Positions 1 to 7,444 of a stretch of DNA of 7,570 bases are shown one piece after another; the first letter of the stretch is position 1; the number at the start of each line of letters is the position of its first letter. This DNA is from Paracoccaceae bacterium (GTDB lineage: Bacteria > Pseudomonadota > Alphaproteobacteria > Rhodobacterales > Rhodobacteraceae): assembly GCA_023260935.1 (NCBI GenBank), contig JALQTL010000421.1, forward strand, positions 1 to 7,570, read 5' to 3'. A program made the position numbers and the translations under genes. Under the pieces are notes generated by a model. The model saw only the letters and a list, made by a program, of their open reading frames with translations. It searched no databases and was not told the origin of the DNA.

Positions 1-1
1 G

Positions 2-322
2 AACGGCATCGGCGTCTTCGGCCTGTCCTTCTATCAGAACAACACCGACAAGCTGCGCGTTGCCACGATGGGCGGCGTTGTCCCCAGCGTCGACTCGATC
101 GCCAAGGGTGAATACCCGGTGTCGCGCCCGCTGTTCTTCTATGTGAAGAAGGCACACCTTGGCGTGATCCCCGGCCTGAAGGAATATATCGAGTTCTTCG
201 TGTCGGACGACATGGCAGGCCCCGATGGCCCGCTGGCCGCCTATGGTCTGGTTTCCGACCCGGAACTGGCCGCGACCCAGGCAGCCGTGGCTGCCGAAAC
301 CCCGATGGGCCCGCTGAACTGA
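2..322 (+). CDS. pstS: Phosphate ABC transporter substrate-binding protein PstS (3' part only)
   Basis: This is the last 106 codons of the periplasmic phosphate-binding protein, open from the window edge to TGA at 320-322; the start, signal peptide and most phosphate ligands lie upstream, outside the window. The visible part begins with N-G-I-G-V-F-G-L-S-F-Y and continues through G-E-Y-P-V-S-R-P-L-F-F-Y-V-K. That tract is typical of the second lobe of alphaproteobacterial PstS proteins, where the Y-P-[LV]-[ST]-R-P-L segment is strongly conserved. An internal ATG at 68 is methionine within this conserved region and not a start. PstS delivers phosphate to the PstCA channel. It is followed by a strong hairpin (330-357) and then pstC in the same orientation, which fits the usual pstSCAB order. 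Identification is strong from motif plus context; only the length is uncertain. Confidence 0.93.
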   Translation, partial: NGIGVFGLSFYQNNTDKLRVATMGGVVPSVDSIAKGEYPVSRPLFFYVKKAHLGVIPGLKEYIEFFVSDDMAGPDGPLAAYGLVSDPELAATQAAVAAETPMGPLN

Positions 323-329
323 TCTGAAT

Positions 330-357
330 GGCGGGGGCCTTCGGGCCCCCGCCTTTT
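330..357 (+). terminator. Hairpin with UUCG tetraloop between pstS and pstC
   Basis: A perfect 10-bp GC-only stem (330-339 pairing with 344-353) closes a TTCG tetraloop (340-343) and is followed by TTTT, CCC, TTTT at 354-364. It begins 7 nt after the pstS stop and ends about 25 nt before the pstC start. Seen: the stem, loop and T-rich tail. Inferred: a partial Rho-independent terminator or a 3' stabilising hairpin that raises pstS transcript levels relative to the downstream transporter genes, as expected when a binding protein is needed in excess over its permease. Confidence 0.85.
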
Positions 358-381
358 CCCTTTTGTCGAAAGCTGCCGCTG

Positions 382-1842
382 ATGACCGTCCTGCTGCTAC
401 TTTCCGTGATCCTTGTGATTGCCGGTGCCGGGTTCTTTCTGGGCCGCGGGCGGGCACTCTCACGGGTTTCGGGCAATGTGCGTGCGCTGCATTCGCTGCC
501 CGGCTATTATGGCTGGCATGCCGCGATCATGACGGCGATGCCGGCCCTTGGCATCCTGCTGGTCTGGCTGATCGCGCAGCCCATCGTTCTGGAACGGCAG
601 GTTCTGCCCTACCTTCCCGCCGACATCGTGGCCGACAGCACCGAGCGCACCCTTGCCATGGCCGATGTGCGCCGTGTTGCCGCCGGGCTGGACATGGCGG
701 TTTCCACCGGCGCAATGACGGAAGACGAAGCCGGCATGATCCGGACGGAGTTGACAGATGTGCGGTCCCGTCTGGCCAGCGTGGGCGTGGCGCTTGGGTC
801 TGACGTGAAGCGTGAGACGTTGCAGGCGGCACAGGCCTATCGCAAAAGCTTTGGCGCGGCTGTGCTGTGGCGTGGCATCGTGGTTCTGGCCGTGGCGCTT
901 GCCGGGCTTGCGCTTGCCCTGCGCCTGACCGAACCTGATTTCCGCGCCCGCAACCGGGGTGAGGCGGTGATGCTGGGCGTGCTGATCACGGCTTCGTCCA
1001 TCGCGATCCTGACGACGGTCGGGATCATCTGGTCAATGCTGTCGGAAAGCCTGAATTTCTTCAGCCAATACCCTGCATCGGAGTTCTTTTTTGGCCTGAC
1101 GTGGAGCCCGAACTTCCGCGGCGGTTCTGATCTTGGCTTTATCCCGCTGCTTTGGGGCACGATGTATATCTCGCTGGTGGCGATGATCGTGGCGGTGCCG
1201 CTGGGCCTGTTCACCGCCATCTATCTGGCCGAATATGCCTCGCCCCGGGCACGGGCCTGGATCAAGCCGGTGATCGAGATCATCGCCGGCATCCCCACCG
1301 TGGTGTTCGGCCTCTTCGCACTTGTGACGGTGGGGCCCTTCCTGCGCGACTGGTTTGCCGAACCCTTCGGTTTTGGCAACTCCGGTTCGTCGGTGATGAC
1401 GGCAGGGCTGGTGATCGGCATCCTGAACATTCCCTTCATCTCGTCGCTGGCCGATGACATCATCAATTCCGTCCCGCAATCGCTGCGCGACGGCAGCTAT
1501 GGCCTGGGCGCCACCAAATCGGAAACCGTGCGTCAGGTGATCCTGCCCGCCGCCCTGCCCGGCATCGTGGGCGCTGTCCTGCTGGCCGCCAGCCGCGCCA
1601 TCGGCGAGACGATGATCGTGACCATGGGTGCCGGGGCCGCGGCGAAGCTGAGCCTGAACCCCTTTGACGCCATGACGACGATGACGGTGAAGATCGTGGG
1701 CCAGCTGACCGGTGATACCGACTTCAACAGCCCCGAAACCCTTGTGGCCTTTGCCCTTGGGATCACGCTGTTTGTCATCACCCTTGGCCTGAACGTCTTT
1801 GCGCTGTGGATCGTGCGCAAGTATCGCGAGCAATACGAATGA
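382..1842 (+). CDS. pstC: Phosphate ABC transporter permease PstC
   Basis: Inner-membrane permease of the high-affinity phosphate transporter, forming the channel with PstA. From ATG 382 it is 486 residues, longer than the ~320 of E. coli PstC because of an N-terminal extension: hydrophobic segments at about residues 1-20 and 48-70, a polar stretch of ~75-155 rich in charged residues, then two more membrane segments (~162-182 and ~197-217). The ABC permease core starts near residue 261 (M-Y-I-S-L-V-A). The EAA-type loop that docks on PstB is at ~370-395 (D-G-S-Y-G-L-G-A-T-K, ending L-P-A-A-L-P-G-I), followed by A-I-G-E-T-M. An in-frame ATG at 328 is rejected because translation would run through the terminator hairpin and give a proline-rich, non-family N-terminus; ATG 382 opens directly into the hydrophobic segment. 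Its Shine-Dalgarno is weak. The stop overlaps the pstA start (ATGA at 1839-1842). Confidence 0.95.
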   Translation: MTVLLLLSVILVIAGAGFFLGRGRALSRVSGNVRALHSLPGYYGWHAAIMTAMPALGILLVWLIAQPIVLERQVLPYLPADIVADSTERTLAMADVRRVAAGLDMAVSTGAMTEDEAGMIRTELTDVRSRLASVGVALGSDVKRETLQAAQAYRKSFGAAVLWRGIVVLAVALAGLALALRLTEPDFRARNRGEAVMLGVLITASSIAILTTVGIIWSMLSESLNFFSQYPASEFFFGLTWSPNFRGGSDLGFIPLLWGTMYISLVAMIVAVPLGLFTAIYLAEYASPRARAWIKPVIEIIAGIPTVVFGLFALVTVGPFLRDWFAEPFGFGNSGSSVMTAGLVIGILNIPFISSLADDIINSVPQSLRDGSYGLGATKSETVRQVILPAALPGIVGAVLLAASRAIGETMIVTMGAGAAAKLSLNPFDAMTTMTVKIVGQLTGDTDFNSPETLVAFALGITLFVITLGLNVFALWIVRKYREQYE

Positions 1843-3191
1843 CCGACATTTCCACCTCGGGCGCCGCTGCCCCCCGTCCGGCCAAATCCATCCTGTCGGG
1901 TGGCCGAGAAATGGCACGCCGCAACGCCGCCGAAACGCGCTTCAAGCTTTATGGCATGCTGGCCATTTCAGTCAGCCTTGGCGTGCTGGCGGTGATGCTC
2001 TGGACGATCTTTTCCGATGGCATCAGCGCCTTCAAGCAGGCCAAGCTGACCTTCCCCGTTACCCTGTCGTCCGAGGTGCTGGACCCCGCCGGCAACGGCC
2101 TGCGCGAAGAGATGACAAAGGTTACGACCATCGGCTATGGCCGGCTGCTGAGCGCCGCCTTCAAGGCGGAACTGGCCGCCAAGGGCATTTCCACCGAAGG
2201 CGTCAGCGACAAGGAACTGGCTGACCTGATCTCGAAAGATGCGCCGGGCGTCCTGCGGTCTGAGGTGCTGGCCAACCCCGCCTTGCTGGACACGACCGAG
2301 CTGCGCAGCGTTCTGGCCTCGGGACGGATCGACGGCTATCTGAAGGGCCGCGTGACGCGCCAGACGGCCGAACGCGATGGCCAGATCAGCCCCGCCATGC
2401 TGGATCTTGCCGACCGTCTGATGGATGCGGGTATTCTGGGCACCGGGTTCAACAGCCGCTTCCTGACCTCTCCCGATGCGTCCGACCAGCGGCCCGAAGC
2501 GGCCGGCCTTGGGGTGGCGATCCTGGGCTCTGCCTATATGATGCTGCTGGTGCTGGTGATCTGCGTGCCTTTGGGCGTGGCCGCCAGCATCTATCTGGAG
2601 GAATTCGCCCCCAAGAACCGCTGGACCGATCTGGTCGAGGTGAACATCTCGAACCTTGCGGCGGTGCCGTCGATCGTCTTTGGTATCCTTGGGCTTGCAG
2701 TCTTTATCAACTTCGCCAAGTTCCCGCAGTCTTCGCCCCTTGTCGGCGCCCTTGTGCTTAGCCTGATGACGCTGCCCACGATCATCATCGCCACCCGGGC
2801 ATCGATCCGCGCCGTGCCGCCGTCGATACGCGATGCCGCGCTTGGGGTTGGCGCGTCGAAAATGCAGACGGTGTTCCACCATGTGTTGCCGCTGGCCGCC
2901 CCCGGCATCCTGACCGGCACCATCCTTGGCCTTGCCAGCGCCCTTGGCGAAACCGCGCCGCTGCTGCTGATCGGGATGGTGGCCTTTGTCGACAATTACC
3001 CCGCGCCGCCCGTCGAAGGCTTCTTCGATCCCGCCACCGCACTGCCCGTGCAGGTCTATTCCTGGGCCTCGCGGTCTGACCCCGCCTTCATCGAACGCTC
3101 GTCCGGTGCGATCATCGTGCTGCTTGTGTTCCTTGTAATCATGAACGTGACCGCCATTATCCTGCGCCGCAAGTTCGAGCGTCGGTGGTAA
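1839..3191 (+). CDS. pstA: Phosphate ABC transporter permease PstA
   Basis: Second membrane subunit of the phosphate importer, 450 residues from ATG 1839, against ~296 in E. coli PstA. A cytoplasmic tail (1-37) precedes the first membrane segment (~38-58). A long hydrophilic insert (~60-225), probably periplasmic, contains F-P-V-T-L-S-S-E-V-L-D-P. The permease core (~227-445) follows, with A-V-P-S-I-V-F-G-I-L-G-L and an EAA-type coupling loop at ~331-357 (R-D-A-A-L-G-V-G-A-S-K, ending L-A-A-P-G-I) then A-L-G-E-T-A-P-L-L. The chosen ATG overlaps the pstC stop by ATGA, indicating translational coupling; an upstream in-frame ATG at 1806 lies inside pstC and is unnecessary. The long N-terminal insert matches the extension in PstC and is usual for alphaproteobacteria. 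No frameshift or missing motif is seen. Confidence 0.95.
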   Translation: MTDISTSGAAAPRPAKSILSGGREMARRNAAETRFKLYGMLAISVSLGVLAVMLWTIFSDGISAFKQAKLTFPVTLSSEVLDPAGNGLREEMTKVTTIGYGRLLSAAFKAELAAKGISTEGVSDKELADLISKDAPGVLRSEVLANPALLDTTELRSVLASGRIDGYLKGRVTRQTAERDGQISPAMLDLADRLMDAGILGTGFNSRFLTSPDASDQRPEAAGLGVAILGSAYMMLLVLVICVPLGVAASIYLEEFAPKNRWTDLVEVNISNLAAVPSIVFGILGLAVFINFAKFPQSSPLVGALVLSLMTLPTIIIATRASIRAVPPSIRDAALGVGASKMQTVFHHVLPLAAPGILTGTILGLASALGETAPLLLIGMVAFVDNYPAPPVEGFFDPATALPVQVYSWASRSDPAFIERSSGAIIVLLVFLVIMNVTAIILRRKFERRW

Positions 3192-3230
3192 GCATGGAAG
3201 ACCAGAAAACCATGAAAGACATCCATCTTG

Positions 3231-3239
3231 AGGAGAGGG
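3231..3239 (+). promoter_or_regulatory. Strong Shine-Dalgarno that decides the pstB start
   Basis: AGGAGAGGG at 3231-3239 places AGGAG 6 nt before GTG 3242. In-frame ATGs at 3194 and 3212 and a GTG at 3185 (overlapping the pstA stop) have no comparable site. This supports GTG 3242 as the pstB start. Confidence 0.65.
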
Positions 3240-3241
3240 TC

Positions 3242-4009
3242 GTGAGCGACCATGCCCCCCGCATCACCGCCCGCGGTGTGAACGTTCACTACGGCGAGAA
3301 CCACGCGCTGAAGGATGTCGATGTCGATATCCTTTCGGGAACCGTCACCGCCTTCATCGGGCCATCGGGCTGTGGCAAATCCACTTTCCTGCGCTGCCTG
3401 AACCGGATGAACGATACCGTGGCCAACGCCCGCGTCACCGGCCAGATCCTGCTGGACGGCGAAGACATTTATGACAAGCGGGTAGACCCGGTTCAATTGC
3501 GCGCCAAGGTGGGGATGGTATTCCAGAAGCCCAACCCCTTTCCCAAGTCGATCTATGACAATGTGGCTTATGGCCCGAAGATTCACGGGCTGACCCGCAA
3601 CAAGGCCGAACTTGACGGCATCGTCGAATCCTGTCTGCGCAAGGCCGCCCTGTGGAACGAGGTGAAGGACCGTCTGACAGCACCCGGAACCGGGCTTTCG
3701 GGCGGCCAGCAGCAGCGCCTGTGCATTGCGCGCGCCATCGCCACCTCGCCCGAGGTGTTGCTGATGGACGAACCCTGTTCGGCCCTTGACCCGATCGCCA
3801 CGGCGCAGGTCGAGGAACTGATCGACGAGCTGCGCGCCAGCTTCTCGGTGGTGATCGTGACCCATTCGATGCAGCAGGCCGCCCGCGTCAGCCAGAAGAC
3901 GGCCTTCTTCCACCTTGGCCATCTGGTCGAATATGGCGAGACGGGCCAGATTTTCACCAACCCGCGCGACCCGCGCACCGAATCCTACATCACCGGACGG
4001 ATCGGCTAA
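3242..4009 (+). CDS. pstB: Phosphate import ATP-binding protein PstB
   Basis: ATPase subunit that powers phosphate import through PstCA on the cytoplasmic face. All ABC motifs are intact in the 255-residue form: Walker A G-P-S-G-C-G-K-S-T at 40-48, the Q-loop in G-M-V-F-Q-K-P-N-P-F-P, the signature L-S-G-G-Q-Q-Q-R at 152-159, Walker B L-L-M-D-E-P with catalytic Glu 177, the D-loop S-A-L-D, and switch histidine 208 (V-T-H-S-M-Q-Q-A-A). The F-L-R-C-L-N-R-M-N-D stretch and the C-terminal E-S-Y-I-T-G-R-I-G ending are PstB hallmarks. GTG 3242 is preferred because of the AGGAG site 6 nt upstream and because the length then matches E. coli PstB (257). The alternative ATG 3194 would add 16 polar residues and cannot be excluded. 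The stop TAA is part of phoU's ribosome site. Confidence 0.95.
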   Translation: MSDHAPRITARGVNVHYGENHALKDVDVDILSGTVTAFIGPSGCGKSTFLRCLNRMNDTVANARVTGQILLDGEDIYDKRVDPVQLRAKVGMVFQKPNPFPKSIYDNVAYGPKIHGLTRNKAELDGIVESCLRKAALWNEVKDRLTAPGTGLSGGQQQRLCIARAIATSPEVLLMDEPCSALDPIATAQVEELIDELRASFSVVIVTHSMQQAARVSQKTAFFHLGHLVEYGETGQIFTNPRDPRTESYITGRIG

Positions 4010-4019
4010 GGAGATGCAC

Positions 4020-4733
4020 ATGGAACCCCATATCCGCTCGGCCTTCGACAAGGATCTGGAAGCCGTTCAGGCCATGGTCATGAAGATGGGCGGGCTGGTC
4101 GAGCACGCGCTTCTGAACGCGGCCGAAGCGCTGGACAAGCGCGACGAGGCGCTGGCCGAAAGCGTCCGCGCCGGCGACCGCGCGATTGACGAACTGGAAG
4201 ACCTGATCCACACCGAATGTGCGCGCATTCTGGCGCTGCGCTCCCCCACTGCGGGCGACCTGCGGACCGTGCTGACAGTGATGCGTATCGTCGGGTCGCT
4301 GGAACGGGCGGGCGATTACGCCAAGAACCTTGCCAAGCGGTCACTGGTGCTGTCGCAGATGCAGGTCGTTGCGGGAGCCACCAGTTCCATCGCGCGCATG
4401 GCGCGGTCTGTCGTGGGCCTGTTGCGCGATGCGCTGGATGCCTTTGCCGCGCGGGATGCGGTGCTGGCCGAAGATGTCCGCAACCGCGATGCCGAAGTGG
4501 ACCAGATGTATAACGCCCTGTTCCGCGAATTCCTGACACATATGATGGAAGACCCGCGCAACATCACCGCCTGCATGCACCTGCATTTCATCGCCAAGAA
4601 CATCGAACGGGTGGGCGACCATGCCACCGGCATTGCCGAACAGGTGATCTATCTGGTCAAGGGCGCGATGCCCGAGGCCGAACGCCCCAAGGTCGAACTG
4701 GCCGCGGGCATTCCCCCAGGAAGAAAAGACTGA
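4020..4733 (+). CDS. phoU: Phosphate signalling complex protein PhoU
   Basis: Cytoplasmic all-helical regulator that transmits Pst transporter status to the PhoR/PhoB two-component pair and limits phosphate uptake when phosphate is plentiful. The 237-residue protein has the expected two tandem PhoU repeats, each with the metal-binding type motif: E-R-A-G-D-Y-A-K-N at 95-103 and E-R-V-G-D-H-A-T-G at 196-204. Length matches the family (about 240). Start ATG 4020 is preceded at 6 nt spacing by AAGGAG (4008-4013), which overlaps the pstB TAA stop, so translation is probably coupled. ATG 4014 is in frame two codons earlier but sits directly on the Shine-Dalgarno. The C-terminus is short and charged, ending G-R-K-D. 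The position between pstB and phoB is the standard alphaproteobacterial arrangement. Confidence 0.95.
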   Translation: MEPHIRSAFDKDLEAVQAMVMKMGGLVEHALLNAAEALDKRDEALAESVRAGDRAIDELEDLIHTECARILALRSPTAGDLRTVLTVMRIVGSLERAGDYAKNLAKRSLVLSQMQVVAGATSSIARMARSVVGLLRDALDAFAARDAVLAEDVRNRDAEVDQMYNALFREFLTHMMEDPRNITACMHLHFIAKNIERVGDHATGIAEQVIYLVKGAMPEAERPKVELAAGIPPGRKD

Positions 4734-4736
4734 CGG

Positions 4737-5429
4737 ATGGCGACCATGACGCAACCGACCGTCCTTCTTGTCGAAGACGAACCGGCCCAAAGGGAAGTGC
4801 TTGCCTATAATCTGGAAGCCGAAGGCTTCCGGGTGGTTCCCGCAGGCAATGGCGAAGACGCGCTTGTGCTGGTCGAGGAAGAAAGCCCTGACATCATCAT
4901 CCTTGACTGGATGATGCCAGAGCTTTCGGGGATCGAGGTCTGCCGCCGGCTGAAGATGCGCCCGGAAACGCGCGGAATCCCGATCATCATGCTCTCGGCA
5001 CGCGCCGAAGAGGTGGACCGCATCCGCGGCCTGGAAACCGGGGCCGATGACTATGTGATCAAGCCCTATTCGGTGCTGGAGCTGATGGCCCGCGCTCGCG
5101 CGCAACTGCGCCGTGTGCGCCCTTCGTCCATCGGCGCGCAGCTGGAGTTCGAAGACATCCGGCTGGACCCGGAAACCCACCGCGTCTATCGCGGCGACAA
5201 GGTGCTGAAGCTGGGGCCAACGGAATTCCGCCTGCTGACCACCTTCATGGAAAAGCCGGGCCGGGTCTGGAGCCGTGAGCAGCTTCTGGACCGTGTCTGG
5301 GGCCGCGACATCTATGTCGATACCCGCACCGTCGATGTCCACATCGGCCGCCTGCGCAAGAGCCTGATGCAATACGGCGGGGAAGACCCGCTGCGCACTG
5401 TTCGCGGCGCAGGCTACGCGCTCGGCTGA
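4737..5429 (+). CDS. phoB: Phosphate regulon response regulator PhoB
   Basis: OmpR/PhoB-family transcription factor that binds Pho boxes after phosphorylation, normally by PhoR. The 230-residue protein has an N-terminal receiver domain (~7-122) with acidic pocket E13-D14, phospho-acceptor D57 in I-I-L-D-W-M-M-P, switch S88 in M-L-S-A-R and conserved K109 in V-I-K-P-Y. The C-terminal winged-helix domain (~135-229) contains G-P-T-E-F-R-L-L, the recognition-helix region V-D-T-R-T-V-D-V-H-I-G-R-L-R-K and the closing R-T-V-R-G-A-G-Y. L-D-W-M-[ML]-P and G-P-T-E-F are more specific to PhoB than to other family members. ATG 4737 begins 3 nt after the phoU stop; ATG 4746 is an in-frame alternative with a slightly better placed GGATGG. 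It is the last gene of the operon, so PhoB probably amplifies its own expression. No phoR follows; it may lie upstream of pstS, beyond the window. Confidence 0.94.
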   Translation: MATMTQPTVLLVEDEPAQREVLAYNLEAEGFRVVPAGNGEDALVLVEEESPDIIILDWMMPELSGIEVCRRLKMRPETRGIPIIMLSARAEEVDRIRGLETGADDYVIKPYSVLELMARARAQLRRVRPSSIGAQLEFEDIRLDPETHRVYRGDKVLKLGPTEFRLLTTFMEKPGRVWSREQLLDRVWGRDIYVDTRTVDVHIGRLRKSLMQYGGEDPLRTVRGAGYALG

Positions 5430-5617
5430 CCGCCGTTTTCCATGCATGCCCCCAAAGGTGCGCCCCGTGGCCGGGGTGAAACCCTGCATTCGCTTCGGTT
5501 GCGGGTGGGGATCGGGTTTGAACGGCTGGCCGCCCTGCCCTTCAGCGCCTGCACGGCAAAAGACACAGCCGCGGGCCAAGAACCCGCGGCTGTGTCGTTT
5601 GGCCTTTGTGGATCCTA
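5430..5617. other. Convergent intergenic region, non-coding
   Basis: This 188-base space separates phoB (+) from the convergent RND gene (-). Apart from the hairpin at 5562-5596 I see no gene, tRNA, promoter or Pho box. Short open frames on the + strand (from about 5442 and 5446) have no ribosome site or recognisable protein character and would run through the terminator and into the end of the opposing gene. Confidence 0.75.
5562..5596. terminator. Bidirectional Rho-independent terminator
   Basis: A perfect 14-bp inverted repeat (5562-5575 with 5583-5596, arm GACACAGCCGCGGG) encloses a 7-nt loop. On the + strand it is followed by GTTT (5597-5600). Read on the - strand the stem is followed by TTTT (complement of 5558-5561). 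It lies 132 nt after the phoB stop and 21 nt after the end of the RND gene on the other strand, so it can end both transcripts; the - strand copy has the better T-run and closer spacing. Confidence 0.88.
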
Positions 5618-7444
5618 TCAGGTACGGAACACGCGATAGATCGCGGGGATGACCAGCACCGTCAGAAGGGTCGATGACAGAAGCCCGAACAGAAGGCTGA
5701 TCGCAAGGCCCTGAAAGATCGGGTCTGTCAGGATCACGGCGGCGCCGATCATCGCAGCAATCGCCGTCAGCAGGATCGGCTTGAAGCGGATCGCCCCGGC
5801 AGTGATCAGCACTTCCAGCGGTTCGGCCCCGGTCTTGTCATGGCGGATGAAATCCACCAGCAGGATCGAGTTCCGGACGATGATCCCCGCAAGTGCAATG
5901 AAGCCGATCATGGATGTGGCACTGAACGGCGCCCCGAACAGCCAATGCCCCAGCATGATGCCAAGGAAGGTCAGCGGCACCGGCGTCAGGATCACCAGAG
6001 GAAGCTTGAAAGACCCGAACTGCGCCACCACCAGGATATAGATCCCCAGCAGCGCCACGCCAAAGGCGGCCCCCATGTCGCGGAAGGTAACAAAGGTTAC
6101 TTCCCATTCGCCATCCCACAGCAGCGTGGGGCGGGATTCATCCTTTGGCTGGCCATGCAGGCTGATCTCGGGCTTCATCCCTTCCGGCCAGTCCATCGCG
6201 TCGATCGCATCGGCCACGGCCAGCATGCCATAGAGCGGGGCCTCGAAGGCGCCGGCCAATTCCCCCGTCACCATTTCCGCAGCACGTCCATTATGGCGGA
6301 AAATCGGGAAGCTGGCCTTTTCCTCGGCCACACGGATCACGTCACCCAGTTCCACAACCCCGCGCGCCCCGGGAATGACGTTGGCGGGAATGGGGGTGGA
6401 CAGGAAGCGTTCATCCATCACCCTGTCGCCCTTGTCGCGCGCGATTTCCAGCGGGATCGGGTGGCGGCCGTCGCCCCGGTGGGAATAGCCCACGGTCTGA
6501 CCACCGTTCAGGATGGCGATGGTGTCGAAGACGTCCTGTTCCTGCACGGCGAAGAAATCGAGGTCATCGGTCGAAACCGTGGCCCGCAGCCGGCGCGGCT
6601 GCACGCCAAAGCTGTCATCCACATCAACGATGAAGGGCACGGATTCAAAGGCCTGGCGTACTTGAGCGGCCACCTGACGGCGGGTATCGGCATCGGGGCC
6701 ATAGACCTCGGCCAGCAGGGTGGAAATAACCGGCGGGCCGGGGGGCGGTTCGACCACCTTAATCACCGTGCCCATCGGGGCCACCACCGCATCAAGCCGC
6801 GTGCGCAGATCAAGGGCGATGTCATGGCTGGTGCGGCTGCGGTCGTGTTTGGGGGCAAGGTTTAGCTGCACTTCGCCCATTTCGGGGTTTTGGCGCAGGT
6901 AATAGTGGCGTACCAAGCCGTTAAAGTTAAACGGCGCCGCTGTGCCCGAATGGGTTTGGGCCGAGCGCACCTCGGCCATGTCCATGGCGATACGCGCGGC
7001 CTGTTGCACCACGTTATCTGTGGCCTCGACGCTGGAGCCTTCGGGCAGGTCAACCACCACGGCCAGCTCTGACTTGTTGTCAAAGGGCAGCAGTTTGACG
7101 GTGACATCCTTGGTGTAAAGCAACCCAAGCGAGCCAAAAGACAGCGCGATGACCACCAGCAAGAACAGCCACGCCCGGCCCTTGCTGCGCAGCAATGGGC
7201 GGGCCAAGGCCGCATAGCCGCGCCCCATTTTGCCCCCGGGCACCCCACCTTCGGCCGGGCCATGGTGCAGCGGCGCGCGGCCTGCGATTTTCAGCATCAG
7301 CCAAGGGGTGATCATCACCGCCACGAAAAACGAGAAAATCATCGCCGCGCTGGCATTGGCTGGAATGGGGCTCATGTAGGGGCCCATAAGCCCGCTGACA
7401 AAAAGCATGGGCAGCAGCGCCACCACCACCGTCAGCGTGGCCAC
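5618..7444 (-). CDS. RND-family efflux transporter permease subunit (5'-truncated)
   Basis: C-terminal ~608 residues of an inner-membrane proton-driven RND pump (AcrB superfamily) that would work with a periplasmic adaptor and often an outer-membrane channel. The visible part opens in TM5 (L-L-P-M-L-F-V-S-G-L-M-G-P-Y-M), then TM6 (~31-53), TM7 (~91-110), the second large periplasmic porter/docking loop (~111-450) with L-P-F-D-N-K-S-E-L-A and V-V-E-P-P-P-G-P-P-V, then TM8-TM12 (~457-604). In TM10, G-I-I-V-R-N-S-I-L-L-V-D-F has Arg (~524) where AcrB has the proton-relay Lys940; Arg is seen in several RND subgroups. The first GTG (7442-7444) is an internal Val codon, not a start: family members carry ~430-470 more residues, including TM4 with its essential aspartates. 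In frame upstream the sequence stops resembling RND after one residue and reaches TAG at 7502-7504. Substrate cannot be told; the neighbouring adaptor gene is not visible. The fragment alone could not pump. Confidence 0.9.
   Translation of the reverse strand: MATLTVVVALLPMLFVSGLMGPYMSPIPANASAAMIFSFFVAVMITPWLMLKIAGRAPLHHGPAEGGVPGGKMGRGYAALARPLLRSKGRAWLFLLVVIALSFGSLGLLYTKDVTVKLLPFDNKSELAVVVDLPEGSSVEATDNVVQQAARIAMDMAEVRSAQTHSGTAAPFNFNGLVRHYYLRQNPEMGEVQLNLAPKHDRSRTSHDIALDLRTRLDAVVAPMGTVIKVVEPPPGPPVISTLLAEVYGPDADTRRQVAAQVRQAFESVPFIVDVDDSFGVQPRRLRATVSTDDLDFFAVQEQDVFDTIAILNGGQTVGYSHRGDGRHPIPLEIARDKGDRVMDERFLSTPIPANVIPGARGVVELGDVIRVAEEKASFPIFRHNGRAAEMVTGELAGAFEAPLYGMLAVADAIDAMDWPEGMKPEISLHGQPKDESRPTLLWDGEWEVTFVTFRDMGAAFGVALLGIYILVVAQFGSFKLPLVILTPVPLTFLGIMLGHWLFGAPFSATSMIGFIALAGIIVRNSILLVDFIRHDKTGAEPLEVLITAGAIRFKPILLTAIAAMIGAAVILTDPIFQGLAISLLFGLLSSTLLTVLVIPAIYRVFRT

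Noticed and set aside
328..381. N-terminal extension of pstC from ATG 328
   Set aside because: These codons are the terminator hairpin and its tail; the peptide is proline/glycine rich and unlike PstC, and ATG 382 opens directly into the first membrane segment.
1033..1917. Long open frame on the minus strand opposite pstC
   Set aside because: His/Gln/Arg-rich translation typical of the antisense of GC-rich coding DNA; no ribosome site or known motif, and the + strand gene is certain.
1968..2882. Long open frame on the minus strand opposite pstA
   Set aside because: Same low-complexity antisense composition; no independent support.
3056..4051. 331-codon minus-strand open frame opposite pstB
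   Set aside because: A GC-bias shadow; the + strand carries complete ABC ATPase motifs over the same bases.
4341..5579. 412-codon minus-strand open frame opposite phoU/phoB
   Set aside because: It spans two confident genes and part of the terminator, with shadow-type composition and no domain.
5430..5617. Possible Pho box or promoter in the intergenic region
   Set aside because: No pair of 11-bp direct repeats of the CTGTCAT type is visible, and both flanking genes converge here, so no promoter is needed.
5442..5652. Two small + strand open frames after phoB
   Set aside because: No ribosome site, overlapping each other, and crossing the terminator and the end of the convergent gene.
5840..6865. 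341-codon + strand open frame opposite the RND gene
   Set aside because: His/Gly/Arg-rich antisense translation without motifs; the minus-strand RND protein is clearly the real product.
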